45,875 bases of DNA from a virus. Shown here piece by piece: positions 23,815 to 32,855 of this stretch (positions are counted from its first letter, which is position 1; each line of letters opens with the position of its first letter). The position numbers and the translations under genes were made by a program. The DNA lies in IMG/VR virus record IMGVR_UViG_3300021057_000275, positions 1 to 45,875 of that record; one strand, 5' to 3'. The notes under the pieces were generated by a model, which saw only the letters and a program-made list of their open reading frames with translations, was not told the DNA's origin and did no database searches.

Positions 23815-25130
23815 TAGGCGAGCAGCGGCGTGATGTGGGAATAAACCTTGGCGTTGTAATCCAGCCCGGCATCGTCGTCGAAGCCGACGATGTAGCACAG
23901 CGCGGAGGTACAAACGCCGATTTCGAGGTAACCATCGACATCGCTCATGGCGGCGCCGACCATGCGGCCGGTTGCCTGCTCATGCACTACGAACTGCCGC
24001 TCGGCGGGCGCGCCGGCGTCGTCCAGCACCAGATCGGCGGCGGTGCCGTTCCAGTTGGCCAGCAGGTAGCGGAAGAAGTCGTAGGTGTAAACGCCACCCT
24101 GCGAGGTGGTCGGGCGCGCCCAGGCTTCGGAACCGATCACGATGCGCGTTCCGTCTGCAGTCATGGCGACGCCCCGCCCGAAGTTGTAGCTGGAGCCAGG
24201 ATCGTGCGCCTGCAGCGTGCCCGGACCAAAGCTCGCCCACGCGGCGCCGTTCCACTTGTAGAAGTAAACGCCGCCCTGGTCCGATGTTCCGCCTTCCCAT
24301 GTAGGTGCGCCGATAAGCAGCATTGCGCCATCGGCACTCATGGCCAGCGACGAGCCGAAATAATCAAAGCTCGCCGCATCGCCCGCGCTGATAACGGAAC
24401 CGCGCTGTACATACAGGCTGCTGCCGCTGTTCCAGTCAAAGATGTAAACGCCGCCCTGGTCGGAAGTGCCACCTTCCCACTGACGGGAGCCGACAGCCAA
24501 TACGGTCGCATCCGTGTTCATCGCGATGGCGTAGCCGAACCAGTCATCGTTCGTTGCGTCGCCGGCGACGAGCACGCTGCCGCGTTGCACCCAGCTGCTG
24601 CTGCCGCTGATCCAGTCGAAGATGTACACGCCGCCCTGATTGGTGCTGCCGCCTTCCCACAGGGCAGCGCCAACGGCCAGCACCAGGCCGTCCTGGCTCA
24701 GGGCAACGGAGATGCCGAAGTTATCGGCGGCCGCGACATCCGTGGCAATCACGGTACCGCGCTGCGTCCAGGCCGAACCGTTCCAATCGAGGATGTACAC
24801 CGTTCCGCCGGTGCCGGCGACGGGTGAGCCCACTGCTAGGATTGAACCGTCCTCATTCAGGGCGACCGAGGAGCCGAATTGACCAGACCCTACCACTGGC
24901 GATGCCACCATAACCGACCCGCGTTCCTCCCAGCGGCTGTCGATCCAGTCATAGATATAGACGCCGCCCTGATTGGTCGAAGTGCCTTCCCACTGGCGTG
25001 CACCGACGGCCATCACCAGGCCGTCACCGCTCAGGGCCACTGCACTGCCGAAGGTGTCACTGGCAGCCGCATCGAGTGCCGTCAGGATGCGTGCAGCGCG
25101 TCGAATGTCGTTGGTGTAAGTCGTTTCCAT
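23814..25130 (-). CDS. Tail protein with integrin-like FG-GAP beta-propeller
   Basis: A 438-residue protein with about six repeats of roughly 55 residues, each with FGSAVALSGDGLVMAVGA-type and QGGVYIYDW-type strands. This is the FG-GAP or integrin alpha propeller pattern. After about residue 350 a C-terminal domain (VVHEQATGRMVGAAMSDVDGYLEIG) looks like a carboxypeptidase regulatory-like beta-sandwich. The gene lies between the tape-measure side and the tail hub gene. The surface-binding fold suggests host receptor recognition at the tail tip; that is inference. Confidence 0.85.
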   Translation of the reverse strand: METTYTNDIRRAARILTALDAAASDTFGSAVALSGDGLVMAVGARQWEGTSTNQGGVYIYDWIDSRWEERGSVMVASPVVGSGQFGSSVALNEDGSILAVGSPVAGTGGTVYILDWNGSAWTQRGTVIATDVAAADNFGISVALSQDGLVLAVGAALWEGGSTNQGGVYIFDWISGSSSWVQRGSVLVAGDATNDDWFGYAIAMNTDATVLAVGSRQWEGGTSDQGGVYIFDWNSGSSLYVQRGSVISAGDAASFDYFGSSLAMSADGAMLLIGAPTWEGGTSDQGGVYFYKWNGAAWASFGPGTLQAHDPGSSYNFGRGVAMTADGTRIVIGSEAWARPTTSQGGVYTYDFFRYLLANWNGTAADLVLDDAGAPAERQFVVHEQATGRMVGAAMSDVDGYLEIGVCTSALCYIVGFDDDAGLDYNAKVYSHITPLLA

Positions 25131-25654
25131 TACAACTCCTCTCCCTCGATCGAAAAGGCGTATTCATTACTGCGGCTGGAGTAGCCTGGCTTCACACCGC
25201 CTGGGCAGAAAAATGTCATGATCGGCAGCCACTCGACCTTGTACTGCGTCGCGCCTGTCACTACCGTGAGGGTGGCGACATTGCCGGCCAGGCTCACTTC
25301 GGTTTGCACTTGGAGATTGCCGAGCATCGCATAGCCAAGTACTGGCTCATCGGTGCGATAAACGCCTGGTATCGTTATGACGTTGCTTGCCTTGATGATG
25401 GACTTCGGCTTGATGCAGGCGATTTCGAGGCCGGCAGGATCCTTCCAGTTGAGCCCATCGAGGCCGGCCGACGACCAGCCCGAGCAGCTGATGGAGGTAG
25501 AGCACTTCTCCCATTCGGCCGCCTGGATGATCCCGTCCCCGTTTCCCATCCGCAGTAGCGAGGCGGCGCCGATCGGCTTATAGTCCTGATCGATGGTGTG
25601 ACACGCCATGCGCGGCACGCGAATGCCAGCAATGATCAGATCGGGGAAACTCAC
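25130..25654 (-). CDS. Minor tail protein, unknown
   Basis: A 174-residue protein with GTG start (GGAGG nine bases upstream) overlapping the tape-measure stop by GTGA, and TAATG overlap downstream. It contains several Cys and beta strands (NVITIPGVYRTDEPVLGYAML). Directly after the tape measure, so likely a distal tail or tip-initiating protein. Family not recognised. Confidence 0.7.
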   Translation of the reverse strand: MSFPDLIIAGIRVPRMACHTIDQDYKPIGAASLLRMGNGDGIIQAAEWEKCSTSISCSGWSSAGLDGLNWKDPAGLEIACIKPKSIIKASNVITIPGVYRTDEPVLGYAMLGNLQVQTEVSLAGNVATLTVVTGATQYKVEWLPIMTFFCPGGVKPGYSSRSNEYAFSIEGEEL

Positions 25655-28107
25655 CCTTTAAGTCCTCCATGCATTAGTGCAGCCCGCTCGACGTCGTTGC
25701 GCAGCGATGTCGTAGTTTTGCGATCGGCACGGACCGGATAAGTCCCGAGGCCGGGAATCGTGAGATTGATGGTATCCCCTGCATAATTTGCCAGTGGTCC
25801 AAGTGCTGGCATTTGCAATCGATCGATCACCGAGCGATGAGCTCTGGATGCTCCCCCTGCCCCTCCCACATCAAACCGTTGCAGCAACCCCATCCGGGCA
25901 AGCTGGCGGAGTCGATACATCTGCTCATGACCACCCACAGCATCGACTTCGGCGCTCGTCCATACATGCTCATTCGGATCTAGAAGTGCATATACAGAAT
26001 CCACTCCCTTGGGTCCTGAACCAGGGGGCTTGCCTCCGCCCGCCAATGCAGGAATTACTTCTGTGGCACCAGAAGCTGGAGCAACAACAGACGATGATTC
26101 GAGCGCTTTCTTTTTGCGGAGTAGATCATCGAGCTTTGCATTCACATTGGCGAAAGCGGCTTCGTCCGCCTCGATCGCTACAGTGTTTTTGCGCTCCGCA
26201 AGTTCCTTCAACTTGGAATCGATACTGTCCAGATCCCCTTGCAGACTCTCCAAGCGAGCATCGTTTTCGGCGATGATTTTTCCTAGCTCCTCACGGCGTA
26301 CACTTTCAACCTTGGAGCGCCGCTGCTCCGCTTCCGCTCTTTTTTCGTCGTTCTGCGCCAGTCGTTCAGCGATTTCCTCCAATGCGCTGCGTGCACGGGA
26401 CTCATCGTTGATTTGGTCTGCAAATTGGCTGGCGCGTTGTATCTGCTCATCAGAAAGATCGAGCAATCGCTCGGCACCTTCGACGTTACCCTTATTAAGC
26501 TCCTCGATCGCCCTGGCGCGTGCCTGTGAGGCCTCGTATAGCCTGTCAGCGATAGCGCTTGATCGTTTGGCGTCCGCTTCATCCTTTGCCTTGAGACGTA
26601 CTATCTCGGCGTCCTCGGGTGTAAGGCCAGTGGTATCGGGACGTTCGATTGCGTCGATATTGCGATCTAATATCTTGTCCTTGGCCGATTTTCTCACTCG
26701 GGTGGCACGATCAAGAAATCCTTGAGCCCTGCTCTCTGCGTCTTCCGCTGCTCGGCCGGCATCATCAAATGCATTGAGCATGGCAAGCCGAAGGCTTTTG
26801 TAGCCTTGTATCTGGTCACGCAGCCCGTCACGTTGCTCTGTCAGGTTTTTAGTGCTCGCTTTGTCTCGCTCGATGTTCAAGCGTTTTTCAATTGCTGCCC
26901 TATTTTCGAGGAGATTATTTATCTCCTGCTCCAGCTTGCCCTTTTCCGCCAAGCGTTTTTCATCGGCGTCGGCACCCTTTTGCGCTTCTTTTTGCGCCGT
27001 CTGGATGTCGGGTAGGAGGAACGGGAATACAGGTCCAGTCGAAGCCTTCAAACTGTAAAGTAAGCGATCAAGCCAATCCCCGTTCTCAGCCAGGTCCTTG
27101 AGTTCCTTGAGCTCATTGGTGATTCCATTCAGCGCACCACCGACAATGATTTCAGAGCCTTTTGTTTTACCCAGTGTCTCGGTCAATTCATCCCAGGCCT
27201 TGGTGGCATCGCTAGTCGCCTTGGTCATACCATTGTCTATTCGGTCAGCCGTTCCACCGACCTGGCGCTCCAATTCGTCCAGTATCAGCCCCATGGCCTT
27301 GGCACGCTCTCCGGACTCGACCATCTGTTTGATCACTTCTTTTTGGGCATCCGAGAATGTGATACCTGCACGTGTCAGCGCGGTAATGCCGGACTCTGGT
27401 TCCTGTAGCGCCTTGCCGATCTGAAGAGCCGCACTCTTGAGGTCGCCCTGCATCAGCTCAGCCAGATCGGCGGATAGCGTGATCGCGCGCTCGAAGCTGG
27501 TTTCCGAAACATTTCGGAAAGTCTGCAGCACGGCAATCGCGTTCAGCAGCTCCTCATCATCGAAGCGGGAGGCGGCGGCGAGACGGTCAGCCATCGCTTC
27601 CAGCTCCGCCTTGGTTAGTCCGGCAGCGTGCCCCGTTGCTTTCAGCACAGACTCGATACGTGCCCCGGCCTGCTCCGCCTCTTGAGCTGCATTGATGCTG
27701 GCCCGCCCGACCTCATAGATGGCTGTCGCCACTGCCGCAGCCGTCAGCGCGCCACCCAGCCTACCGATGCCCAGCTCGGCCTCCAGGGCGGCATCCTTCG
27801 TCGCTTGGAATTCACTTTGTAATAGACGGTAACCGTTGGCTGCCTGCTGCTGCGTGATTAGGTTGGCCTTCATACCCCGCTCGAGCAATGCCTGGCCTTC
27901 AGTGAAACGAGCTTGTGCGGCATAGGCAGGATCCAGCCGCTTCAAAAGATTGTCAAACTCGCCGACCATCTTCTTTTCCTGATCAGCTGTTAGCTTTGTC
28001 GCCTGGCCAAGCTTATTGACGTTGTCGGTAGCACCCTTGATCACTGGGCCCGTATTTCGGTCCAGTGCCTCAAGAATGATGCGGATGATGCTGGTGTTAT
28101 CGCTCAC
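25651..28107 (-). CDS. Tape measure protein
   Basis: An 818-residue protein. Long predicted helices and coiled coils run through residues 40-660 (GLRDQIQGYKSLRLAMLNAF, KSAKDKILDRNIDAI). A hydrophobic Gly/Ala stretch at about 118-140 could cross a membrane. The C-terminal part (about 700-818) is Gly/Pro-rich. The combination is typical of siphovirus tape measures, which set tail length, and the length predicts a tail of about 120 nm by the usual 1.5 A per residue rule. GTG start overlaps the end of the frameshifted chaperone frame. Confidence 0.88.
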   Translation of the reverse strand: MSDNTSIIRIILEALDRNTGPVIKGATDNVNKLGQATKLTADQEKKMVGEFDNLLKRLDPAYAAQARFTEGQALLERGMKANLITQQQAANGYRLLQSEFQATKDAALEAELGIGRLGGALTAAAVATAIYEVGRASINAAQEAEQAGARIESVLKATGHAAGLTKAELEAMADRLAAASRFDDEELLNAIAVLQTFRNVSETSFERAITLSADLAELMQGDLKSAALQIGKALQEPESGITALTRAGITFSDAQKEVIKQMVESGERAKAMGLILDELERQVGGTADRIDNGMTKATSDATKAWDELTETLGKTKGSEIIVGGALNGITNELKELKDLAENGDWLDRLLYSLKASTGPVFPFLLPDIQTAQKEAQKGADADEKRLAEKGKLEQEINNLLENRAAIEKRLNIERDKASTKNLTEQRDGLRDQIQGYKSLRLAMLNAFDDAGRAAEDAESRAQGFLDRATRVRKSAKDKILDRNIDAIERPDTTGLTPEDAEIVRLKAKDEADAKRSSAIADRLYEASQARARAIEELNKGNVEGAERLLDLSDEQIQRASQFADQINDESRARSALEEIAERLAQNDEKRAEAEQRRSKVESVRREELGKIIAENDARLESLQGDLDSIDSKLKELAERKNTVAIEADEAAFANVNAKLDDLLRKKKALESSSVVAPASGATEVIPALAGGGKPPGSGPKGVDSVYALLDPNEHVWTSAEVDAVGGHEQMYRLRQLARMGLLQRFDVGGAGGASRAHRSVIDRLQMPALGPLANYAGDTINLTIPGLGTYPVRADRKTTTSLRNDVERAALMHGGLKG

Positions 28108-28539
28108 GATTGGCGTCTTCTAGTTCTTTAATCGCAGCCAGGTAGAAAGACCACGGATAATCCGCGACGCCAATGTGTCCGAGACGGATGAGGCGGCAGG
28201 CGTTTTGGTTAAGCCAAAATACTCGATTGCCATTTTTAACGGACCCAGAATCTGAGCCCTCAGGGCGAAAAAACGCTGATTCACCTCAAGACAGCCCTGG
28301 TACACCTTTTCCATTTCGCTCGGCGGAAACTCGCCCAAATTGGCGGGGGTGAGATCAGTCATTCGCAGCAGGTCGGTAGGATTGAAATCCTCCATCAGCA
28401 TCATGTCCGCAGCGGTAATGCCGCCGTTTTTGATGCCCGCCTCCAACTCGCGCTCCCACAACTGGATTTCGTTCCAGGTAAGCTCGCGACATGTAACATT
28501 CATGCCCTCGAGTTCAACGATTTTGGTAAGTCCTCGCAT
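28097..28539 (-). CDS. Tail assembly chaperone, -1 frameshift form (GT-like)
   Basis: Reading T-TTT-TTC at plus 28273-28267 and slipping back one base adds 56 residues beginning RPEGSDSGSVKNGNRV and containing CRLIRLGHIGVADYPW and AAIKELEDANRER before a stop at 28097-28099. That frame is coherent, has no stop, and ends exactly over the start of the tape measure, as the T part of lambda-type GT proteins does. The expected product is 147 residues. Frameshifting in tail chaperone genes is well known for siphoviruses (lambda G-T). The shift itself is predicted, not shown. Confidence 0.72.
28120..28539 (-). CDS. Tail assembly chaperone, short form (G-like)
   Basis: A 139-residue protein directly upstream of the tape measure, the place of the lambda G/GT chaperones. 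The sequence TKIVELEGMNVTCRELTWNEIQLWERELEAG is helical and acidic. ATG follows AGGGG by five bases. In the unshifted frame it ends LRLKN. A slippery TTTTTTC lies at codons 90-91 (plus strand 28267-28273), so a second product is expected (next entry). Confidence 0.8.
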   Translation of the reverse strand: MRGLTKIVELEGMNVTCRELTWNEIQLWERELEAGIKNGGITAADMMLMEDFNPTDLLRMTDLTPANLGEFPPSEMEKVYQGCLEVNQRFFALRAQILGPLKMAIEYFGLTKTPAASSVSDTLASRIIRGLSTWLRLKN

Positions 28540-28712
28540 GTTTTCCCCTAAAGCTATAAATTCAATTCCAAGTGTCCCGCTTCATGTCATCCCCAGCGTT
28601 GATTCTGGCTGCGGAACAACCTGATCCCACGCGATACGTTCGGGGCCGCCACCGTATACCGGATAGTTACCGCGGCCGAGACGAGTTTTAGTCCACCAGT
28701 CAGCGTTGGCAC
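28540..28712 (-). other. Gap with an open frame continuing past the fibre-like gene
   Basis: No start codon-bearing gene fits this 173-bp gap. One frame, -1 relative to the 28713-29735 gene, is open from about 28795 to a TGA at 28582-28584 and reads TKTRLGRGNYPVYGGGPE and WDQVVPQPESTLGMT. It has no ATG, GTG or TTG. It may be a frameshift-accessible extension or a remnant of a lost gene. Confidence 0.3.
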
Positions 28713-29735
28713 TTACGCCACCTTCAGCGCTATGCGCGCAGTCGGAGTACGTGGCGGCGACACAAGCAGATAACTGTCGCTGCCTACGGTGAGGGTGTCG
28801 TTGTCAGCACCGATTCCGTACTGCGCCAAGTAAACGGAATCGTTCTTTGCGGAAAGGTCTCCGCCGAGTAATACGCCCGCAACAACAGAGTTGGCTTGCT
28901 GACGCATATGCAGCGGGTACAGGTATTTCGCAGCATTCTTGGAAGCGTCGGCCCCTTGCACCTCAACTCCGGGAGGTGTACTAGAGGTTGGTGGGACGAT
29001 GTTGCAGGCAGTGGCTTGGGCAGAGTTGTTCGTAGTTCCACCTAAAACGCCAGTCATATCGGCGTTCATTACAGCCCCACCAGATGCCGTATCCGCAAGC
29101 GTGGTCGTGATAAGCGCACGCGGGATAGCGATATTATCCAGGGTGATATTCACAGCCGAATTGGAATAATTCCCCGACTGCATCCATGACGGGTAGCCAT
29201 TCGCCACCGTGTTCCAGGGATCGTCCCGGGTGTATTCAGAAAAGAAAGTCCACGGTCCCGGTACGTTGGCGCTGGTGTACACCTGAATATAGATGTGCTT
29301 GGACGACGCGGAGATGATCAGCTTGCCCCCTGCATAGGTCGCAGAGGTAAGGTCGATGGACTGCCAGGAGGAAATCACCGGCGTCGTCTTCATCGGGAAC
29401 GTGCCAGCGTGCGTTCCGGAATTCCACGTCTCCCAACCATTGAACGTCAGCTGAGTGGTGTTGAGCGCACTGATGTAGACGTTCTTGTACTTGGTACCGT
29501 CGTCCGACCAGGGCGCGTGTATCACCGCCGGCGTCACACCGTTCGCAGCTGCTGCAGCAGCGTTATCGTGCATCGTCCAGCCAGGGGCGACCGTGCTGAC
29601 GATCGAGCTGGACCCGGCATTGAAAGAAGCGCTCAAACCGGCGGGCGTTGTAATGGAGCCTGTAAGAACGCCGATGATGTCCGCGAATACCTGGGCTAGG
29701 TTAATGGTGCCGGAGAAGGTCAACTGTGCGAGCAT
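28713..29735 (-). CDS. Tail fibre-like protein, Ser/Thr-rich
   Basis: A 340-residue beta-rich protein (QLTFNGWETWNSGTHAGTF, WQSIDLTSATYAGGKLIIS), with ATG after an AGAGG at six bases. It stands between fibre-like genes and the chaperone, unusual because fibres commonly follow the tape measure. C terminus ends YLLVSPPRTPTARIALKVA. Likely a tail appendage or decoration protein; not recognised by family. Confidence 0.68.
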   Translation of the reverse strand: MLAQLTFSGTINLAQVFADIIGVLTGSITTPAGLSASFNAGSSSIVSTVAPGWTMHDNAAAAAANGVTPAVIHAPWSDDGTKYKNVYISALNTTQLTFNGWETWNSGTHAGTFPMKTTPVISSWQSIDLTSATYAGGKLIISASSKHIYIQVYTSANVPGPWTFFSEYTRDDPWNTVANGYPSWMQSGNYSNSAVNITLDNIAIPRALITTTLADTASGGAVMNADMTGVLGGTTNNSAQATACNIVPPTSSTPPGVEVQGADASKNAAKYLYPLHMRQQANSVVAGVLLGGDLSAKNDSVYLAQYGIGADNDTLTVGSDSYLLVSPPRTPTARIALKVA

Positions 29736-29737
29736 GC

Positions 29738-30208
29738 TTAGCCTCTTGTTCTGTAAACAATGACGGCCGTCAGATATTGGCCGTCCGATCCCGTGGTGAC
29801 ATCCACTGTCAGATAATCAGCGCTCGTCAGCGCGATCGCCAGGCCGCTGATCACACTGGACTTGTAGGCGCCGGCCGCCGCAGTGGGAAACGTGCCGCTG
29901 AATATGCTCACCCCATTCTTCTTCACATCGATCACCGTGTTGCTGTTGACGGCTGCGTGGCCAAGGGAGAAGTAGACCGAGGTGATCGTGATGTTGCGGT
30001 CGGGATACCACCGGGCAGATCCGGTAATGAGAGAGGCGTCCGACAGACTGAACAGCCGTTGCTCCTCTGCTCCCAGCGGATACCAGTTGGTGCCGTCAGA
30101 CAGATAAGCCTTGCCACCCACGAGCACGATGCTGTTCTCGTAAGCGCCCCCTGCTGCGGGCAATGCCGGCAGCGTCAGGATCTTCCGCGGGTAAAGCTCC
30201 TGGACCAT
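29738..30208 (-). CDS. Tail fibre-associated protein
   Basis: A 156-residue beta-rich protein, ATG overlapping the upstream stop (TAATG). Residues such as GGAYENSIVLVGGKAYLSDG resemble phage fibre or collar head domains. Ends 2 bases before the next gene. Function unproven. Confidence 0.67.
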   Translation of the reverse strand: MVQELYPRKILTLPALPAAGGAYENSIVLVGGKAYLSDGTNWYPLGAEEQRLFSLSDASLITGSARWYPDRNITITSVYFSLGHAAVNSNTVIDVKKNGVSIFSGTFPTAAAGAYKSSVISGLAIALTSADYLTVDVTTGSDGQYLTAVIVYRTRG

Positions 30209-30996
30209 TACGCCATCACCACCACGTTGAACTGGTTGAGCGTGGGCGCCTCGGCGAACAGCAGATCCACCGAGTTCACGTTATTGCGGCGCTTCTCGAC
30301 CTCCACTTCGTCGTAGTTGCCGCTGTTGCGGAAGACTTGCACCAGGACGTTACGGCTGTTGAAGTTGTGAGTGAGGGTGAAGCTGGTCGCACTGCCGTCG
30401 CCTATCGTCGCCGTACCCTTGCGCATGCGGCCGGACCAGTTGGCCAACTTCTCGGGCGTGATGGCCTTGCCGTCGTCGGTACCCGCATCGGTTTCTGTCT
30501 GGTCAGCGATCTCGATGATGCCGGGGGTCGATTCCGATGCGGGCGGGGCGCTGGTACCGAAAGGTGTAAATGTGATCGGGTCGGTACCCAGGGTGAGGTT
30601 GACCGCGGTTTGACGGAAGGTTGCGCCTGCCGAGGTGCCTTCCTCGATCGTGGTGGTAGCCTGTTCGAGTTCGGCGGCAGTGCTCGCGTCGGCCGCACGA
30701 GTCATCGCCACCGCAGCGCCGTTCCAAATATAGATCCCGTTTTCCTCGTCGGCAGTCTGTTGCCGTACCAGCACGCGATCACCGGCCGCCAGCGCTATGC
30801 CGTCGATGGCTGCGCCAGGAGAGGCCAGATTCACATTCGCCTGAGTGGACACCCGGCAGCTGTCCTTCCAGGCAATACCTTCCACGGCACTATTGAGGTC
30901 GACCAGCCGCACGGCATCGTTCGGATCTACCGGCGCCTTCAGGTTTTTGATGCCGGCGACGTTGTTAAAGTCGAGGTCAATCAACACTTGCTTCAT
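30208..30996 (-). CDS. Tail fibre protein
   Basis: A 262-residue protein with a GAAW-type beta strand N terminus (DSCRVSTQANVNL, GDRVLVRQQTADEENGIYIWNG) that matches the repeating collar unit of phage tail fibres. The C terminus (SFTLTHNFNSRNVLVQVFRN, FNVVVMA) is a short beta domain also seen in the next gene. ATG with AGGAG seven bases upstream. Confidence 0.74.
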   Translation of the reverse strand: MKQVLIDLDFNNVAGIKNLKAPVDPNDAVRLVDLNSAVEGIAWKDSCRVSTQANVNLASPGAAIDGIALAAGDRVLVRQQTADEENGIYIWNGAAVAMTRAADASTAAELEQATTTIEEGTSAGATFRQTAVNLTLGTDPITFTPFGTSAPPASESTPGIIEIADQTETDAGTDDGKAITPEKLANWSGRMRKGTATIGDGSATSFTLTHNFNSRNVLVQVFRNSGNYDEVEVEKRRNNVNSVDLLFAEAPTLNQFNVVVMA

Positions 30997-31008
30997 GTTC
31001 GTCTCCTG

Positions 31009-31338
31009 TCAGATGCAGCGGGCGCTGCCGGCCACCAGAGTGGCAAAGTAGGCTCGCGCCTGGTTGTTGCTGATATGCACTACCTCGCCCTCGATCTCGG
31101 CGCCGCCAGTGCTGTAAAGCGTTACGCTCGGCCGATAGCCGAGGTTGTGATTAATGGTCCATTGGTCAGAGGGGGTGGACTGGTTGAAGCCAAAGGCCTG
31201 TGCCACACCGTCGCGGCCACGTTGAGCGATGTTGACCACAGTCAGCGCCCTGCCGAGAGGGTGAAGTTTCAATGCTGGTCCAGCCGGGGGACGGATGACA
31301 GTCAGAGTCTTGCGCGGCTGGATTACAGTTAAGCTCAT
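31009..31338 (-). CDS. Tail fibre-like protein
   Basis: A 109-residue protein with QWTINHNLGYRPSVTLYS, a C-terminal fibre domain resembling that of the 262-residue protein. Coupled by ATGA to its upstream gene. Possibly an alternative or accessory fibre tip. Confidence 0.7.
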   Translation of the reverse strand: MSLTVIQPRKTLTVIRPPAGPALKLHPLGRALTVVNIAQRGRDGVAQAFGFNQSTPSDQWTINHNLGYRPSVTLYSTGGAEIEGEVVHISNNQARAYFATLVAGSARCI

Positions 31339-31661
31339 TCGGTCACATCGGATTCGATGACGATGGCAAAAGTCTCACTGGAAGCGACTGAGCCATCGAG
31401 GGTGTACTGGATATCGGCGATCAGCTTTTCAGTTGGCCACGTGGCGATATCTCCGGCAGCACCCGTGAGCCGGCCCTGACCTGCGAAATTCACCTGGTCA
31501 GGATCCTTGATGATGACAAGCTCCCCGACCAACTCGCGCCCGACGGCCTTTCTTACCTGGCACTCGATTTGATGTTCGGTCAGGTCCACCGGCTGGCCAT
31601 CCACCGAGTAGGTGAACGGCCAGTCGATGGTATCGCCGCGCTTGTGCCGGATTTCTTCCAT
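31335..31661 (-). CDS. Small tail protein, beta-sandwich-like
   Basis: A 108-residue protein (KRGDTIDWPFTYSVDGQPVDL, FAGQGRLTGAAGD) resembling beta-rich phage proteins placed beside fibre genes. ATG with GGGG upstream, ATGA-coupled to the next gene. Precise role unknown. Confidence 0.68.
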   Translation of the reverse strand: MEEIRHKRGDTIDWPFTYSVDGQPVDLTEHQIECQVRKAVGRELVGELVIIKDPDQVNFAGQGRLTGAAGDIATWPTEKLIADIQYTLDGSVASSETFAIVIESDVTE

Positions 31662-31672
31662 GCTGCCCCGAC

Positions 31673-32410
31673 TTAGTTGGGACGCCAGACGCGGTAATAC
31701 TGCGATTTGCCGACACCCGTCACCGTCTCATCGCGATACACCTTGGCGCTCATCGTCAACGGGCTGTGCTCGTTGGCGATGAGGTTGAAGTTCTGGTACG
31801 GGCCGAAACGCACCTTGTACCACTCCCACATTTCGTACTCACCGGAGTACTCGTTATAGCCCTCGAGCATGGCAGAGTAATAGCTGCCGGAATTGACCAA
31901 GGCCTCGAGCACGTATTGGGCGATGCGGGTGTAGCTGATCTCGATGTCGCTATTAGCCGCAATGGTTGAGCCTTCCGGAATGATGAGGCCGGTAGGCGCC
32001 ACAACATAATCGGTGCCTGCCACGTATGGATCAGTTCCGTCGGTCACAGTAACGGTGGCTGAAGTGTCAATCAGGAAGTTGGTCCGAACACGACGGCCGG
32101 GAGTGGCCTTGTGCGCTTCTTCAGTGACCGCAAGACTGGTGGTGATCACCGTCGCTTCTGCGCGATGCGCAATGAGCTCGTTGTCCTTCAGCAGCGAAGT
32201 TAGAACCACAGCTAGCGTCACGTCCTGGATGCGCTCCAGTCCTTCATCGTTGCCACCAGATGCATCCCTCATATTTGGGATGTTCACTTCCTGCGTTGCA
32301 AAGCTCGGCACCAGGCTGGTGCAGTTGCCCGTATCGCGGTAAGCCAGCAGTGACTTATCCGCATCCCAGGCTGCGAGAGACAAAATGCCCTTGCCTAAAA
32401 AGCCTTTCAT
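31673..32410 (-). CDS. Major tail tube protein (putative)
   Basis: A 245-residue protein with GGAGGT five bases before ATG, the strongest ribosome site among the tail genes, as expected for an abundant protein. Sequence (MKGFLGKGILSLAAWDADK, TNFLIDTSATVTVTDG, MSAKVYRDETVTG) is beta-rich with a tube-protein-like start and follows the tail completion genes. Assignment by position, size and expression signal. Confidence 0.74.
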   Translation of the reverse strand: MKGFLGKGILSLAAWDADKSLLAYRDTGNCTSLVPSFATQEVNIPNMRDASGGNDEGLERIQDVTLAVVLTSLLKDNELIAHRAEATVITTSLAVTEEAHKATPGRRVRTNFLIDTSATVTVTDGTDPYVAGTDYVVAPTGLIIPEGSTIAANSDIEISYTRIAQYVLEALVNSGSYYSAMLEGYNEYSGEYEMWEWYKVRFGPYQNFNLIANEHSPLTMSAKVYRDETVTGVGKSQYYRVWRPN

Positions 32411-32426
32411 GATTTACCTCCGTAAG

Positions 32427-32855
32427 TTAATTGCATTTCATGGTCCAGTACATTTCCAGCACTACCGCCACCCATCCGTAAGGGTGTTCCATCTGCGTGC
32501 TTGATGCGCAGTCGATGGCCTTCATGCGAGGGATATCGGGATACTTCGCCTCGGCTGCGCGCAGCACCTGCGTGATTTCCTCAAGCATTTGCAACTCGCC
32601 AGCCTCGATCTCGCTGCCGGTGTACTTTTCTTCGATCTGGAACTGCCCCAGCAGGAACAGCTTCACGCCAGCCGGCGAAGCCCCGAGCTCACCAAATTTC
32701 GGCACGCCGTGAAACAACAGGGTGAAAACGCCGAGCCTCAAATCTTCTTCGCGGTGCTCCGAAGCAGGTTTGTAATCGCGTGTCACCACGCGATCAGGCA
32801 GTACTTCGATCATCAGATTCTTGAACGCCTCAATCTTGTCGTCGAGCTGGCTCAT
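32427..32855 (-). CDS. Tail terminator or minor tail protein (putative)
   Basis: A 142-residue alpha/beta protein (DDKIEAFKNLMIEVLPDRVVTR, DYKPASEHREEDLRLGVFTL). Between the HK97 gp10-like protein and the tube protein, the place of lambda gpU or equivalents. Coupled by ATGA. Confidence 0.68.
   Translation of the reverse strand: MSQLDDKIEAFKNLMIEVLPDRVVTRDYKPASEHREEDLRLGVFTLLFHGVPKFGELGASPAGVKLFLLGQFQIEEKYTGSEIEAGELQMLEEITQVLRAAEAKYPDIPRMKAIDCASSTQMEHPYGWVAVVLEMYWTMKCN

Noticed and set aside
30163-31332. Rightward 389-residue frame over fibre genes
   Set aside because: Antisense to three overlapping fibre-like genes with good starts and coupling.
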